26,292 nucleotides of DNA from an uncultured Ruminococcus sp. (GCA_937898375.1 CALEJX010000021.1:1-26292), one strand, 5' to 3'; positions 7,843-15,444 are shown, counted from the stretch's first letter. Numbers and translations: made by a program. Notes: generated by a model from the letters alone, not told the origin.

Positions 7843-7854
7843 GTAGGGTGAGAA

Positions 7855-9033
7855 ATGAGCGGTTTAAAACAGGCGACCAGAAACGTCGCCAAAATCATAA
7901 TGTTCAAAGGAGTATATCCCCTTTGCTATAAAGTGTCAAGCCTTAGACCTATGAGGAAAAATAAGGTCATATTTGCCGAGATAAGAAGCGGTACGCTGAC
8001 GGATAGCTTTCGCTATATCTACGAGGAAATAAAGGATAGAGGACTTGACCCGCAGGTCTATTACGTCCATAACAATAAGGGCGGAATGGGCTATCTGCTG
8101 AGATATCTGAAGCTTACTTGGCTTATGGGAAACGTGGGCTGCGTCTTGCTTAACGATACCTGTAATCTGTTCGGCGCTTTTAAGTTCAGAAAAGGCACAA
8201 AGGTTATCCAAACATGGCATTCCTGCGGAGCTTTCAAAAAGTGGGGAGAAAGTATCACCGACCTCTCTTTCGGCGAGTCGCTGGAAGAATTGAGAAAATT
8301 CCCTGCCCATACAAGTTATACCCTCTGTACCGTCAGCAGTAAAGAGTGCATATGGGCTTTCAAGGAAGCTTTCGGCTTTGACCTTGATAATAATTGCGTG
8401 CAGGCAATAGGCGTGTCTCGTACCGACTTTTTCTTTAAAGAGGAAAATCGTGTGAAAGCCTTTGAAAACCTCTATAAGAATTGCCCTGCCGCACAGTATA
8501 AAAAAGTCCTGCTCTATGCCCCGACCTATCGTGGGGACGCCGATAAGGCTTATATCCCTGAAAAGCTGGATATCAAAGCCCTTAAAGAGAATTTCGGCAA
8601 AGAGTGGGTGCTTCTTGTGAAAAGGCACGGCTTTGTTAAAAAAGAGTGGGATATCCCCGAGGATTGTCAGGACTTCGCCTTTGACATAACAGACCATATG
8701 CCTATCGAGGATCTCCTTTTTACCGCCGATATGTGCATAACTGACTATTCTTCGCTTATTTTTGAATATTCGCTTTTTGAAAGACCTATGATATTCTACG
8801 CTTTCGACCTTGACCAGTTCTATGACTATAGAGGCTTTTATTATCCCTATGACTATAGCTTCCTCCCCGGACCGATAGTTAAGACCAACGAGGAGCTTAT
8901 AAACGCCGTAAAGCAGGGAAAAGCCGACCCTACTATCATCTCCAATTTCAGAGAAAGATTTATGGGCGCTTGCGACGGTCATTCCACCAAAAGAATAGCC
9001 GATTATATCATGTCACAAAACAGCGAATACTAA
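7855..9033 (+). CDS. CDP-glycerol:glycerophosphotransferase family protein (teichoic acid type)
   Basis: 392-residue single-domain member of the family that moves polyol phosphate from a CDP-polyol to a lipid-linked or growing chain (TagB, TarF and TagF relatives) at the inner membrane face. Family motifs are WHSCGAFKKWG with His122, YAPTYRG (221-227), KRHGF with His258, and TDYSSLIFE (296-304) with Ser300 and Glu304, matching the catalytic set of TagF. It has no extra N-terminal domain, so it fits a priming or short-chain transferase better than a polymerase. Basic and hydrophobic residues near the N-terminus fit membrane association. It is the first gene of the polymer locus. The start at 7855 follows TAGGGTGAG, but a start further in cannot be excluded. 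Confidence 0.88.
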   Translation: MSGLKQATRNVAKIIMFKGVYPLCYKVSSLRPMRKNKVIFAEIRSGTLTDSFRYIYEEIKDRGLDPQVYYVHNNKGGMGYLLRYLKLTWLMGNVGCVLLNDTCNLFGAFKFRKGTKVIQTWHSCGAFKKWGESITDLSFGESLEELRKFPAHTSYTLCTVSSKECIWAFKEAFGFDLDNNCVQAIGVSRTDFFFKEENRVKAFENLYKNCPAAQYKKVLLYAPTYRGDADKAYIPEKLDIKALKENFGKEWVLLVKRHGFVKKEWDIPEDCQDFAFDITDHMPIEDLLFTADMCITDYSSLIFEYSLFERPMIFYAFDLDQFYDYRGFYYPYDYSFLPGPIVKTNEELINAVKQGKADPTIISNFRERFMGACDGHSTKRIADYIMSQNSEY

Positions 9034-9075
9034 AAATGATTTTGTGTAAAAAGGTGCGCTGTCTTTGCAAAATTT

Positions 9076-9099
9076 GTAGGGGCGAACAGCGTTCGCCCG
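9076..9099 (+). repeat. REP-like hairpin, GAAC subfamily
   Basis: GTAG foot (9076-9079), GGGCGAAC, loop AGC, GTTCGCCC, then G. It lies 43 bp after the transferase gene and about 85 bp before the cytidylyltransferase gene. Confidence 0.9.
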
Positions 9100-9152
9100 T
9101 TGACTGCCAATTTTCAGAGTATCACAATAATGTTATTTGTCAGATACATTAT

Positions 9153-9158
9153 TATAAT
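9153..9158 (+). promoter_or_regulatory. Possible -10 element before the cytidylyltransferase
   Basis: TATAAT in an AT-rich stretch 26 bp before the start codon. No good -35 lies at the right distance; TTGTCA at 9137-9142 is too close (10 bp). A second promoter for the downstream genes is possible. Confidence 0.3.
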
Positions 9159-9183
9159 ATAAATATCAGTAAGGAGTTTGTTT

Positions 9184-9888
9184 ATGATTTACGGAGCAAT
9201 GCTCGCAGGGGGAACAGGTACAAGAGTTAAAAGCTCAAAAATACCAAAGCAGTTTATCGAGATCGGAGGTAAACCGATCATAATCTATACCCTTGAAAAT
9301 ATGCTCAAGGTCAAGAGATTTGATTATATCTATATCGCCGTCCATAAGGACTATGAGGACTATATGAACGAGCAGGTGAAAAAGAATATCCCTGAAAGCA
9401 AAAAGGTAAGGATAATTCTCGGCGGCAAGGAAAGAATGGATACTATAAATAATGTCACCACCGCTATCACAAAGGATAACGGACTTCACGATGATGATGT
9501 TATCGTTATCCATGACGCCGTAAGACCTTTCGTTACAGAGAAGATACTTAACGACTCTATCGATTGCGCTTCAGAATACGGCGCTTGCGTCTGCGGACTT
9601 CCATGTGCAGATACTATCCTCCATTCAAAGGGCGGAGAGTATGTTGAAGATATCCCTGCCAGAAGCGAGCTTTACAGCGGACAAGCTCCAGACAGCTTCC
9701 GCCTTGCCCACTTTATCCAAATGCAGGATAATCTCACCGAGGAGCAGAAAAAGGTCATCACAGGCACTTCACAGATATGCACAATGAATAACCAGCCTAT
9801 CCACCTTATAGAGGGCGACGCTATTAATTTCAAGATAACAACAGACAGCGACCTGCTTATTGTCAGAACGCTGCTTGGCGGTAAATAG
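9184..9888 (+). CDS. TarI-like polyol-phosphate cytidylyltransferase (IspD family)
   Basis: 234 residues. Transfers CMP from CTP to a polyol or sugar-alcohol phosphate. Nucleotide-binding motif LAGGTGTR (7-14) with Lys22 (PKQF), then HDAVRPF (110-116), and ITTDSDL near the C-terminus, all typical of IspD/TarI. The sequence around VIHDAVRPFVT and QAPDSF resembles TarI (ribitol-5-phosphate cytidylyltransferase) more than IspD as I remember the families, and the context of polyol-phosphate transferases and a polyol dehydrogenase supports a wall-polymer role over isoprenoid synthesis. The ATG at 9184 follows AAGGAG by 7 bp; a TTG two codons earlier overlaps the site. The next gene starts 14 bp after the stop. 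Confidence 0.85.
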   Translation: MIYGAMLAGGTGTRVKSSKIPKQFIEIGGKPIIIYTLENMLKVKRFDYIYIAVHKDYEDYMNEQVKKNIPESKKVRIILGGKERMDTINNVTTAITKDNGLHDDDVIVIHDAVRPFVTEKILNDSIDCASEYGACVCGLPCADTILHSKGGEYVEDIPARSELYSGQAPDSFRLAHFIQMQDNLTEEQKKVITGTSQICTMNNQPIHLIEGDAINFKITTDSDLLIVRTLLGGK

Positions 9889-9902
9889 AAAGGACTTTTT
9901 TT

Positions 9903-10976
9903 ATGAAAAGCTTAATAAACATACCCGAAAAGATGAAAGCACTTGTGCTTTACGGCGTGGGCGACCTGAGAGTAACTGAGGTAGACGTGCCGAAGCTTGA
10001 AAAAGGCACTGTATTGCTGAAAATAAAGGCGTGCGGAATTTGTTCAAGCGATATGCCAAGATGCTTTGTAACAGGAACTTACCATTTCCCAACAATACCA
10101 GGCCATGAGTTCTCAGGTCAGATAGTTGCAGTTGGCGATGACGTTGACGAAAACCTCCTTGGCAAGCGTTCCTGCGTATTTCCAATGCTCCCTTGTATGC
10201 ACTGTAAAGCCTGCAAAATGGAGGAGTATGCACAGTGCTCAGGCTATAGCTATTTCGGCTCAAGACAGGACGGCGCATGGGCTGAGTATCTCGTTGTTCC
10301 GGTATGGAACTTAGTTCCGTTCGACGATACCCTCGACTATAAAACAGCAGCGCTCTGCGAGCCTGCCGCAGTTTCAATGCACGCCGTAAATATCGGCGAC
10401 ATCAAAGAGGGTCAGAACGTCGTTATCATAGGCACAGGTACTATCGGCTTTATGATAGCCCTCTTTGCAAAAGAGAAAACAAAAACAGGTAAGGTAGTTA
10501 TCGCAGGCCGTTCAAAGAATAAGCTTGAGTATGCAAAGAAGCTTGGCTTTGACGTTGTTGATACAGGCGTTGACGATCTCCCTGCACAGGTAAAGAAAAT
10601 AATCGGTATCGACGGCGCAGACGTAACATTTGAAGCTGTCGGCTCAAATGAAGCTATCGCTTCCGCTATCGAGTCAACAGGCGCTCTTGGCAGTATCGTT
10701 CTCGTGGGCAACCCGTCAACAGACCTTATCCTGCCTAAGAATATCTATTGGTCGATACTGAGAAAGCAGATAACAGTCAAAGGCTCATGGAACTCCAGCT
10801 ATAACAGCAGAGTGAACGATTGGAAAACAGCCCTTGACGTTTTCGAGCATAGCGACGTAAACTTTGCCGACCTTATCACACATACATTCACGATAGAAGA
10901 GAACGAAAAAGCATTCTCCGCTATCAGAAACACAGGCGAGTTCACCTTAAAGGTAATGTTCACCTTTGACGATTAA
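9903..10976 (+). CDS. Zinc-dependent polyol-phosphate dehydrogenase (GatD-like, in the TarJ position)
   Basis: 357-residue medium-chain dehydrogenase. Catalytic zinc ligands are Cys47 (GICSSD), His68-Glu69 (GHEFSG) and probably Glu152. The structural zinc site Cys98, Cys101, Cys104, Cys112 is complete. The NAD(P) motif is GTGTIG (176-181). The segments SDMPRCF, PGHEFSG, MLPCMHCKAC, GSRQDGAWAEYLVV and ILRKQITVKGSW resemble galactitol-1-phosphate 5-dehydrogenase (GatD) as recalled, whereas Staphylococcus TarJ lacks this cysteine pattern. In this locus it probably runs as a reductase, making a polyol phosphate from a ketose phosphate for the neighbouring cytidylyltransferase. The ATG at 9903 follows AAAGGAC. 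The substrate (pentulose or hexulose phosphate) cannot be read from the sequence. Confidence 0.85.
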   Translation: MKSLINIPEKMKALVLYGVGDLRVTEVDVPKLEKGTVLLKIKACGICSSDMPRCFVTGTYHFPTIPGHEFSGQIVAVGDDVDENLLGKRSCVFPMLPCMHCKACKMEEYAQCSGYSYFGSRQDGAWAEYLVVPVWNLVPFDDTLDYKTAALCEPAAVSMHAVNIGDIKEGQNVVIIGTGTIGFMIALFAKEKTKTGKVVIAGRSKNKLEYAKKLGFDVVDTGVDDLPAQVKKIIGIDGADVTFEAVGSNEAIASAIESTGALGSIVLVGNPSTDLILPKNIYWSILRKQITVKGSWNSSYNSRVNDWKTALDVFEHSDVNFADLITHTFTIEENEKAFSAIRNTGEFTLKVMFTFDD

Positions 10977-10996
10977 ACAGCCATAACACCATGCGT

Positions 10997-11020
10997 GTAG
11001 GGGCGAACAGCGTTCGCCCG
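10997..11020 (+). repeat. REP-like hairpin, GAAC subfamily
   Basis: GTAG (10997-11000), GGGCGAAC, loop AGC, GTTCGCCC, then G. It separates the dehydrogenase gene from the polymerase gene and ends 6 bp before a promoter-like element. Confidence 0.9.
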
Positions 11021-11025
11021 CTGTT

Positions 11026-11034
11026 TGGTATAAT
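11026..11034 (+). promoter_or_regulatory. Extended -10 promoter before the polymerase gene
   Basis: TGGTATAAT forms an extended -10 (TGN-TATAAT) with no -35 at the proper distance. The leader that follows contains a small hairpin, GTGTCG/CGGCAC (11055-11074). Confidence 0.45.
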
Positions 11035-11098
11035 AAGATTTATAATTTTTAGCTGTGTCGGTAATTATCGGCACGGCGGAAAGTAAGGAATAGTTTTA

Positions 11099-12961
11099 AT
11101 GGATAATATGACTCCCGAATTTGAAGAGATATACGGGAACAGAAGAAAGACTATTGAGAGACTAAAAGAGAGAAACAAAAAATTCGCAGAGCTTACAAGA
11201 GTAGAGTTCAAAAGAGTTATCCTTCATATCGAGGGTGAGCTTGTGGGCTTTGAAAAAGACGAGCTGGCTAACCTGTCAGCAAGATTTATCACGCAGGATA
11301 GAACTCTGATGTTCCCTGCCCAGCATTTTGACATAAGCGGCACTCATTTTCACCTGACAGTGAATATAATGTCCGCCAATAATGAAGCCCCTATCGCCAC
11401 AGGCGTCTATGCCCTTAAGATATTCACAAAGTATAAGGGCATGAATAAACCGCAGATATCAACAGATACCGTGGATTACGTCCTGAGGGGCAGTGCGCTT
11501 CTTAAGCTCACCTATGATAACGACGGCAGATGCCTGTCAAAACAGGTGCTTACAAACGAGTATCCTTGTATCATATCCGATAAGGTGGAAACTATAGAGG
11601 ACGATACAAAGGCGAACCCTATGAACTTCAAGCTCAGACGAAGCGCAGAAAACCTTTTCTATGCCGAGTCTGCAAGCGATATGGATACCCTCGAGTATAA
11701 CCTCGCCGTTACCTATAAAGAGCCTAAGCCTTCTCAGACCTTACCAAAGCGTATTGCGAAAAAGCTTCAAAACCGCAAGAAGCTTATCATAAGAGACGTT
11801 TATGGTTTAAAGATATGGTGCTTTAAAAAGGCGTTCTCTTTCTTTAAGCATTTTGCTAAGAAAAACGGGGATATTATCCTATTTGCCAGCGGTTCGAGAG
11901 CCGAGATAGGCGGAAACGAAAAGGTCATCTATGACCGCATGATAGAAAGAGGACTTGACAGCAAGTATAAGTTCAGATTTGACTTCAAAGCAAGTATCAC
12001 TGTCAATAGGTCGATACCTGCCATGATAAGGTTCGTCTACTATCTTGCAACCTCCGATATCATTCTTATTGACGATTATTACCCTGATATCTACCTTGTG
12101 GACTATCCAAAGAATGTCAAGGTGCTTCAGGTATGGCACGCCTGCGGAGCGTTCAAGTCATTGGGCTTTGAAAGACTTGGCAAGCCGGGCGCACCTCCGT
12201 TCAATACAAGGGTGCATAAGTGCTATACCCACGTCCCTGTAAGCTCCTATCATTCTGCGCTCCACCATGCAGAGGGCTTCGCTATCGACGAAAAGAAGTT
12301 CTATCCTGTGGGTATACCAAGAACGGATATCTTCTTTGACGATGATTATAAAGCCAAAACAAAAGAGCAGATGTTGGAAGTTTTCCCTGAGTGCAAAACT
12401 GCAAAAACAGTTTATATGTATGCGCCGACTTTCAGAGGAGATAACGCAAATAACGCATATTTCCCATTTGACAAGCTTGACCTTACAGCGTGGGGCAAAT
12501 TCCTTGATGAAACGGATTCCGTCCTTATCGTAAAGCTCCACCCATTTGTAAAAAGGCGTATCGAAATACCTGACGAGTATGCACACAGGATACTTGACGC
12601 CTCCGACTACAGAGAGGTAAATGATATCCTCTTTATAGTTGACGTGCTTATCACAGATTACAGCTCCATAATCTATGAAATGTCACTGCTTAAAAAGCCA
12701 ATGCTTTTCTTTGCATTCGACCAAAAGCACTATGAAGCAACAAGAGATTTCTATGAGCCGTATGAGGAACTTGTACCGGGTAAAATAGTCCACGATTTTG
12801 ACGAGCTTATGACCGCTCTTAAAAATAAGGATTACGAGTTTGAGAAAATGGAAGGCTTCATAAAGAAGAACTTCAAGTATACAGACGGCAAGTCCACCGA
12901 CAGAGTAATAGACCAGCTTATCATGGGCATAGAGCCTGATAAAGCTGACGATAGAAGATAA
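11099..12961 (+). CDS. Poly(polyol-phosphate) polymerase, TagF/TarL-like
   Basis: 620 residues in two parts. The N-terminal region of about 225 residues is a beta-rich extension I cannot assign (TarF/TarL-type enzymes often carry such a domain). It is followed by a basic linker (about 216-245) and the glycerophosphotransferase domain. Motifs are WHACGAFKSLG with His347, YAPTFRG (441-447), KLHPF with His481, and TDYSSIIYE (519-527) with Ser523 and Glu527. All catalytic residues of the TagF family are present. The greater length relative to the 392-residue relative at 7855 suggests this is the chain-extending enzyme. The epimerase gene follows after 31 bp and is probably co-transcribed. Confidence 0.88.
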   Translation: MDNMTPEFEEIYGNRRKTIERLKERNKKFAELTRVEFKRVILHIEGELVGFEKDELANLSARFITQDRTLMFPAQHFDISGTHFHLTVNIMSANNEAPIATGVYALKIFTKYKGMNKPQISTDTVDYVLRGSALLKLTYDNDGRCLSKQVLTNEYPCIISDKVETIEDDTKANPMNFKLRRSAENLFYAESASDMDTLEYNLAVTYKEPKPSQTLPKRIAKKLQNRKKLIIRDVYGLKIWCFKKAFSFFKHFAKKNGDIILFASGSRAEIGGNEKVIYDRMIERGLDSKYKFRFDFKASITVNRSIPAMIRFVYYLATSDIILIDDYYPDIYLVDYPKNVKVLQVWHACGAFKSLGFERLGKPGAPPFNTRVHKCYTHVPVSSYHSALHHAEGFAIDEKKFYPVGIPRTDIFFDDDYKAKTKEQMLEVFPECKTAKTVYMYAPTFRGDNANNAYFPFDKLDLTAWGKFLDETDSVLIVKLHPFVKRRIEIPDEYAHRILDASDYREVNDILFIVDVLITDYSSIIYEMSLLKKPMLFFAFDQKHYEATRDFYEPYEELVPGKIVHDFDELMTALKNKDYEFEKMEGFIKKNFKYTDGKSTDRVIDQLIMGIEPDKADDRR

Positions 12962-12992
12962 AAAACAGATAAATAGAAACAGGAGGATCAGT

Positions 12993-13673
12993 ATGGACAA
13001 TGGTATGATATCAGTCTCAATGATGTGCGTCCATCTGGGACAGATAAAGGAATATCTTGACGCTTTTAAGCGCAACAATATCGAATATCTCCATATAGAC
13101 GTAATGGACGGCTCATTTGTGCCGAATTTCACACTTTATCCTGATTATGTAAAACAGCTCCGTGATCTTACGGATATCCCATTTGATTTTCATTTCATGA
13201 TAGAGAAGCCTGAGGAAAGGCTTCAGTGGTTTGATATCAGAGAGGGCGACTATGCGGCAGTGCATTATGAAAGCACGAAGCATATCGCAAAGTGCCTGCA
13301 ATATCTCCGTTCTATCGGTGCAAAGCCTATCTTGGCTATCAATCCCGGCACACCTATCTGCGTGGTAGAGGAAGCCGTAGACTTCATAGACGGCGTGCTT
13401 GTCATGACAGTAAACCCTGGTTTTGCAGGACAGAAGCTCGTGCCTAACACAGTAGATAAAGCAAGACGTCTGAGAAAGTGGCTTGACGAAAACGGCCACG
13501 AGGACATCATCATAGAAACTGACGGCAATATGTCCAACGAGAACTGCCGCAAGCTTTACGAAGCAGGCGCAAGAATGTTTGTTGCAGGAACATCGAGCCT
13601 TGTTAAGCCGCAGGTAGAGGGCATAGACGAAAGAATAGCCGAAAACCGCAAGAATATTTGTCCTTTGAGATAA
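12993..13673 (+). CDS. AlsE/Rpe-family ketose-phosphate 3-epimerase
   Basis: 226-residue TIM-barrel epimerase. Metal ligands are His34 and Asp36 (HIDVMDG), His67 (FDFHFM) and Asp177 (ETDGN). The phosphate-binding region includes VMTVNPGFAGQ (137-147) and GTSSLV. Ribulose-phosphate 3-epimerase is the usual annotation, but ISVSMMC near the N-terminus, NFTLYP in place of NITFGP, and IETDGNMS in place of VDGGI recall allulose-6-phosphate 3-epimerase (AlsE) more than Rpe. It sits 31 bp after the polymerase gene with ribosome site AGGAGGA, and a terminator follows directly, so it belongs to the polymer locus and probably feeds or drains the ketose phosphate pool used by the dehydrogenase. Confidence 0.83.
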   Translation: MDNGMISVSMMCVHLGQIKEYLDAFKRNNIEYLHIDVMDGSFVPNFTLYPDYVKQLRDLTDIPFDFHFMIEKPEERLQWFDIREGDYAAVHYESTKHIAKCLQYLRSIGAKPILAINPGTPICVVEEAVDFIDGVLVMTVNPGFAGQKLVPNTVDKARRLRKWLDENGHEDIIIETDGNMSNENCRKLYEAGARMFVAGTSSLVKPQVEGIDERIAENRKNICPLR

Positions 13674-13689
13674 AAAATGATAATTTTAG

Positions 13690-13720
13690 CCGCTCTGTAC
13701 ATTGTGCAGGGCGGTTTTCT
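13690..13720 (+). terminator. Rho-independent terminator of the polymer locus
   Basis: CCGCTCTGTAC (13690-13700) pairs with GTGCAGGGCGG (13704-13714) including two G-T pairs, followed by TTTTCT. Confidence 0.85.
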
Positions 13721-13768
13721 ATTTCAAACCTATGTTATCCGCACCCACCGATATCCCCACAAATGGCG

Positions 13769-13792
13769 GTAGGGGCGAACAGTGTTCGCCCG
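13769..13792 (+). repeat. REP-like hairpin, GAAC subfamily, forward half of an inverted pair
   Basis: GTAG (13769-13772), GGGCGAAC, loop AGT, GTTCGCCC, then G. A further half arm, GTTCGCCC, occurs just after it at about 13799-13806. The gap 13674-14001 (328 bp) holds only terminators and repeats; I see no gene there. Confidence 0.9.
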
Positions 13793-13845
13793 CCTTTGTT
13801 CGCCCACATGGTTTGTACAAATTCAAACCTTGAAAGTCCCCGAAA

Positions 13846-13872
13846 CGGGCTGTCGAGGGCGCCAGCCCCTAC
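13846..13872 (-). repeat. REP-like hairpin, TCGAGGGCGC-loop subfamily, reverse orientation
   Basis: GGGCTG (13847-13852), loop TCGAGGGCGC, CAGCCC (13863-13868), then CTAC (GTAG on minus). It shares its ten-base loop with the element at 20980 but has a different, still perfectly paired stem. Confidence 0.85.
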
Positions 13873-13896
13873 ACATTTGTGCTGATAGTTTGTCCG

Positions 13897-13928
13897 CCGC
13901 AAAATCGCTGTCGCTCTTTGCGGTTTTT
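13897..13928 (+). terminator. Terminator-like hairpin
   Basis: CCGCAAA (13897-13903) pairs with TTTGCGG (13917-13923), followed by five T. It may be a backup terminator for plus-strand transcription. Confidence 0.5.
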
Positions 13929-13944
13929 ACTTTATATAATGATA

Positions 13945-13986
13945 TAGAAAAAAGCGGTGCAGAGTTTTACACTCCGACACCGCTTT
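13945..13986 (-). terminator. Rho-independent terminator of the threonine/tag operon
   Basis: On the minus strand AAAGCGGTG...CACCGCTTT (13986-13951) with an inner GAGT/ACTC pairing is followed by a T run. It lies 15 bp after the tag stop codon. Confidence 0.85.
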
Positions 13987-14001
13987 GATTATATCTTTAC
14001 T

Positions 14002-14544
14002 TTATTTTTCTTTATAAAGCTCACATTCCCTATCATGTGAATAAATAATTCCCACCGCCTGCAAAAACGAATATATTATCACGCTTCCCACAAACTTCAT
14101 TCCACGCTTCTTCAAGTCCGCCGATATCCTATCCGACCACTCGTTGGTAGTTTTACCGCACTCATACAATATTTCTCCCCCCGTGAACTTGCAAAGATAC
14201 TCATAAAAGCTCCCCTGCTTCCTCACGATATCCCGAAATATCCTCGCATTGGTGATACTCGCCCTTATTTTCAGCCTGTTTCGCACAATAGAACTATCTC
14301 CGCAAAGCTCAGCTATCTTTCCCTCGTCGTACCCACAGACTTTATCAAGGTCAAAATCATCATACGCCCTGCGGAAATTCTCACGCTTGTTCAGTATGCA
14401 CTCCCACGAAAGCCCTGCCTGAAAAGACTCCAGCAGGAGCATCTCAAATAAATATCCGTCGTCAGTCCTGAGAACGCCCCATTCCTTGTCATGATATTCC
14501 ACATACTTTGGATTTTTCAGGTCGCACCATTTGCACCTTTTCAT
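14002..14544 (-). CDS. tag: DNA-3-methyladenine glycosylase I
   Basis: 180-residue base-excision repair enzyme that removes 3-methyladenine. It starts MKRCKWCDLKNPKYVEYHD. The zinc snap is complete: Cys4, His18, His170 and Cys174, at nearly the same positions as E. coli Tag. Glu39 and Trp47 (LLLESFQAGLSW) form the base pocket. Its start codon overlaps the thrB stop (ATGA), so translation is probably coupled to thrB although the functions are unrelated. A terminator follows. Confidence 0.95.
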   Translation of the reverse strand: MKRCKWCDLKNPKYVEYHDKEWGVLRTDDGYLFEMLLLESFQAGLSWECILNKRENFRRAYDDFDLDKVCGYDEGKIAELCGDSSIVRNRLKIRASITNARIFRDIVRKQGSFYEYLCKFTGGEILYECGKTTNEWSDRISADLKKRGMKFVGSVIIYSFLQAVGIIYSHDRECELYKEK

Positions 14545-15428
14545 ATAAGCTTTGTACCCTCGTTGTCGATCCGAAATTCCTTTACCTGCCAGCCTTTAAG
14601 CCCTGCATTGTCAAGGGAAAATTTCATCTTGCCTGCGAAATATTGATTGCTCTCGTCCACAATAGCCATGATAGTTGGACCTGCACCGCTTATGTATGCC
14701 GCATATGCCCCGTGAGTGTACGCAATGTCGAAAACGTCCTTGCAGTGCGGTATAAGTTCCATTCTGTAAGGCTGGTGAAGCCTGTCGTCAACTGCCGTTT
14801 TCAGATTTTCAAACTTGCCCGTAAGAAGTGACGCCGAGAAAAGCGCCGCACGAGAAAGGTTATAAACTGCGTCCTTGTGTGAAACTTCCTTAGGCAAACA
14901 AGCCCTCGCCTCTTCTGTTTTCAGCTCAAAATCAGGTATTATCGCCACGAATTTCAGCTTTGTGAAAACCTCCTGCTTCACCCAGTGTACCTTTCTTCCG
15001 TCAAAGACCGCCGTCACTATTCCGCCCAGAAGCGCAGGCGCAGTGTTGTCAGGGTGTCCCTCTATCTGCGCCGCAAGGTCAACAAGATCGTCCTTTGTAA
15101 GGGGGTCTCCAAGCATTTTGTTTGCTCCCACAAGTCCTGCGATTATGCAGGCAGAAGACGAGCCAAGACCTCTCGCCATAGGAATGTTGCTCGTCTGTAT
15201 AAGCTTAAGTCCCTCCAGCTTTTTGCCGCATACCGCAAAAAGGTCTTTGGCAGAAATGTAAATAAGGTTTTTCTCGTCCGTAGGAATGTCAAGCCCGTCC
15301 GCCGCCGTTATGTCTATCTTGTCGCACTCCTCCATTTCAATGTAGTTGTAGTAAGTGAGTGCAAGCCCCAGTGCGTCAAAACCGGCGCCAAGGTTAGCCG
15401 ACGTTGCAGGTATCTGAATTTTTATCAT
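14541..15428 (-). CDS. thrB: Homoserine kinase
   Basis: 295-residue GHMP kinase that phosphorylates homoserine with ATP in threonine synthesis. The N-terminal IPATSANLGAGFDALG and the ATP loop PMARGLGSSSAC (83-94) are diagnostic, and ISGAGPTIMAI is the C-terminal GHMP motif. The length is normal. It follows hom by 89 bp; a terminator-like hairpin lies in that gap just before the AAAGGAG ribosome site. No thrC is present in the window. Confidence 0.95.
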   Translation of the reverse strand: MIKIQIPATSANLGAGFDALGLALTYYNYIEMEECDKIDITAADGLDIPTDEKNLIYISAKDLFAVCGKKLEGLKLIQTSNIPMARGLGSSSACIIAGLVGANKMLGDPLTKDDLVDLAAQIEGHPDNTAPALLGGIVTAVFDGRKVHWVKQEVFTKLKFVAIIPDFELKTEEARACLPKEVSHKDAVYNLSRAALFSASLLTGKFENLKTAVDDRLHQPYRMELIPHCKDVFDIAYTHGAYAAYISGAGPTIMAIVDESNQYFAGKMKFSLDNAGLKGWQVKEFRIDNEGTKLI

Positions 15429-15444
15429 GGTGAAAACTCCTTTA

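Noticed and set aside
7936..8982. 348-codon open frame antisense to the first polyol-phosphate transferase
   Set aside because: It is complementary to conserved motifs of the sense gene and has no domain logic or translation signals.
13658..13988. Short plus-strand ORFs in the rpe-like/tag gap
   Set aside because: They run through a terminator and two repeats and have no start signals.
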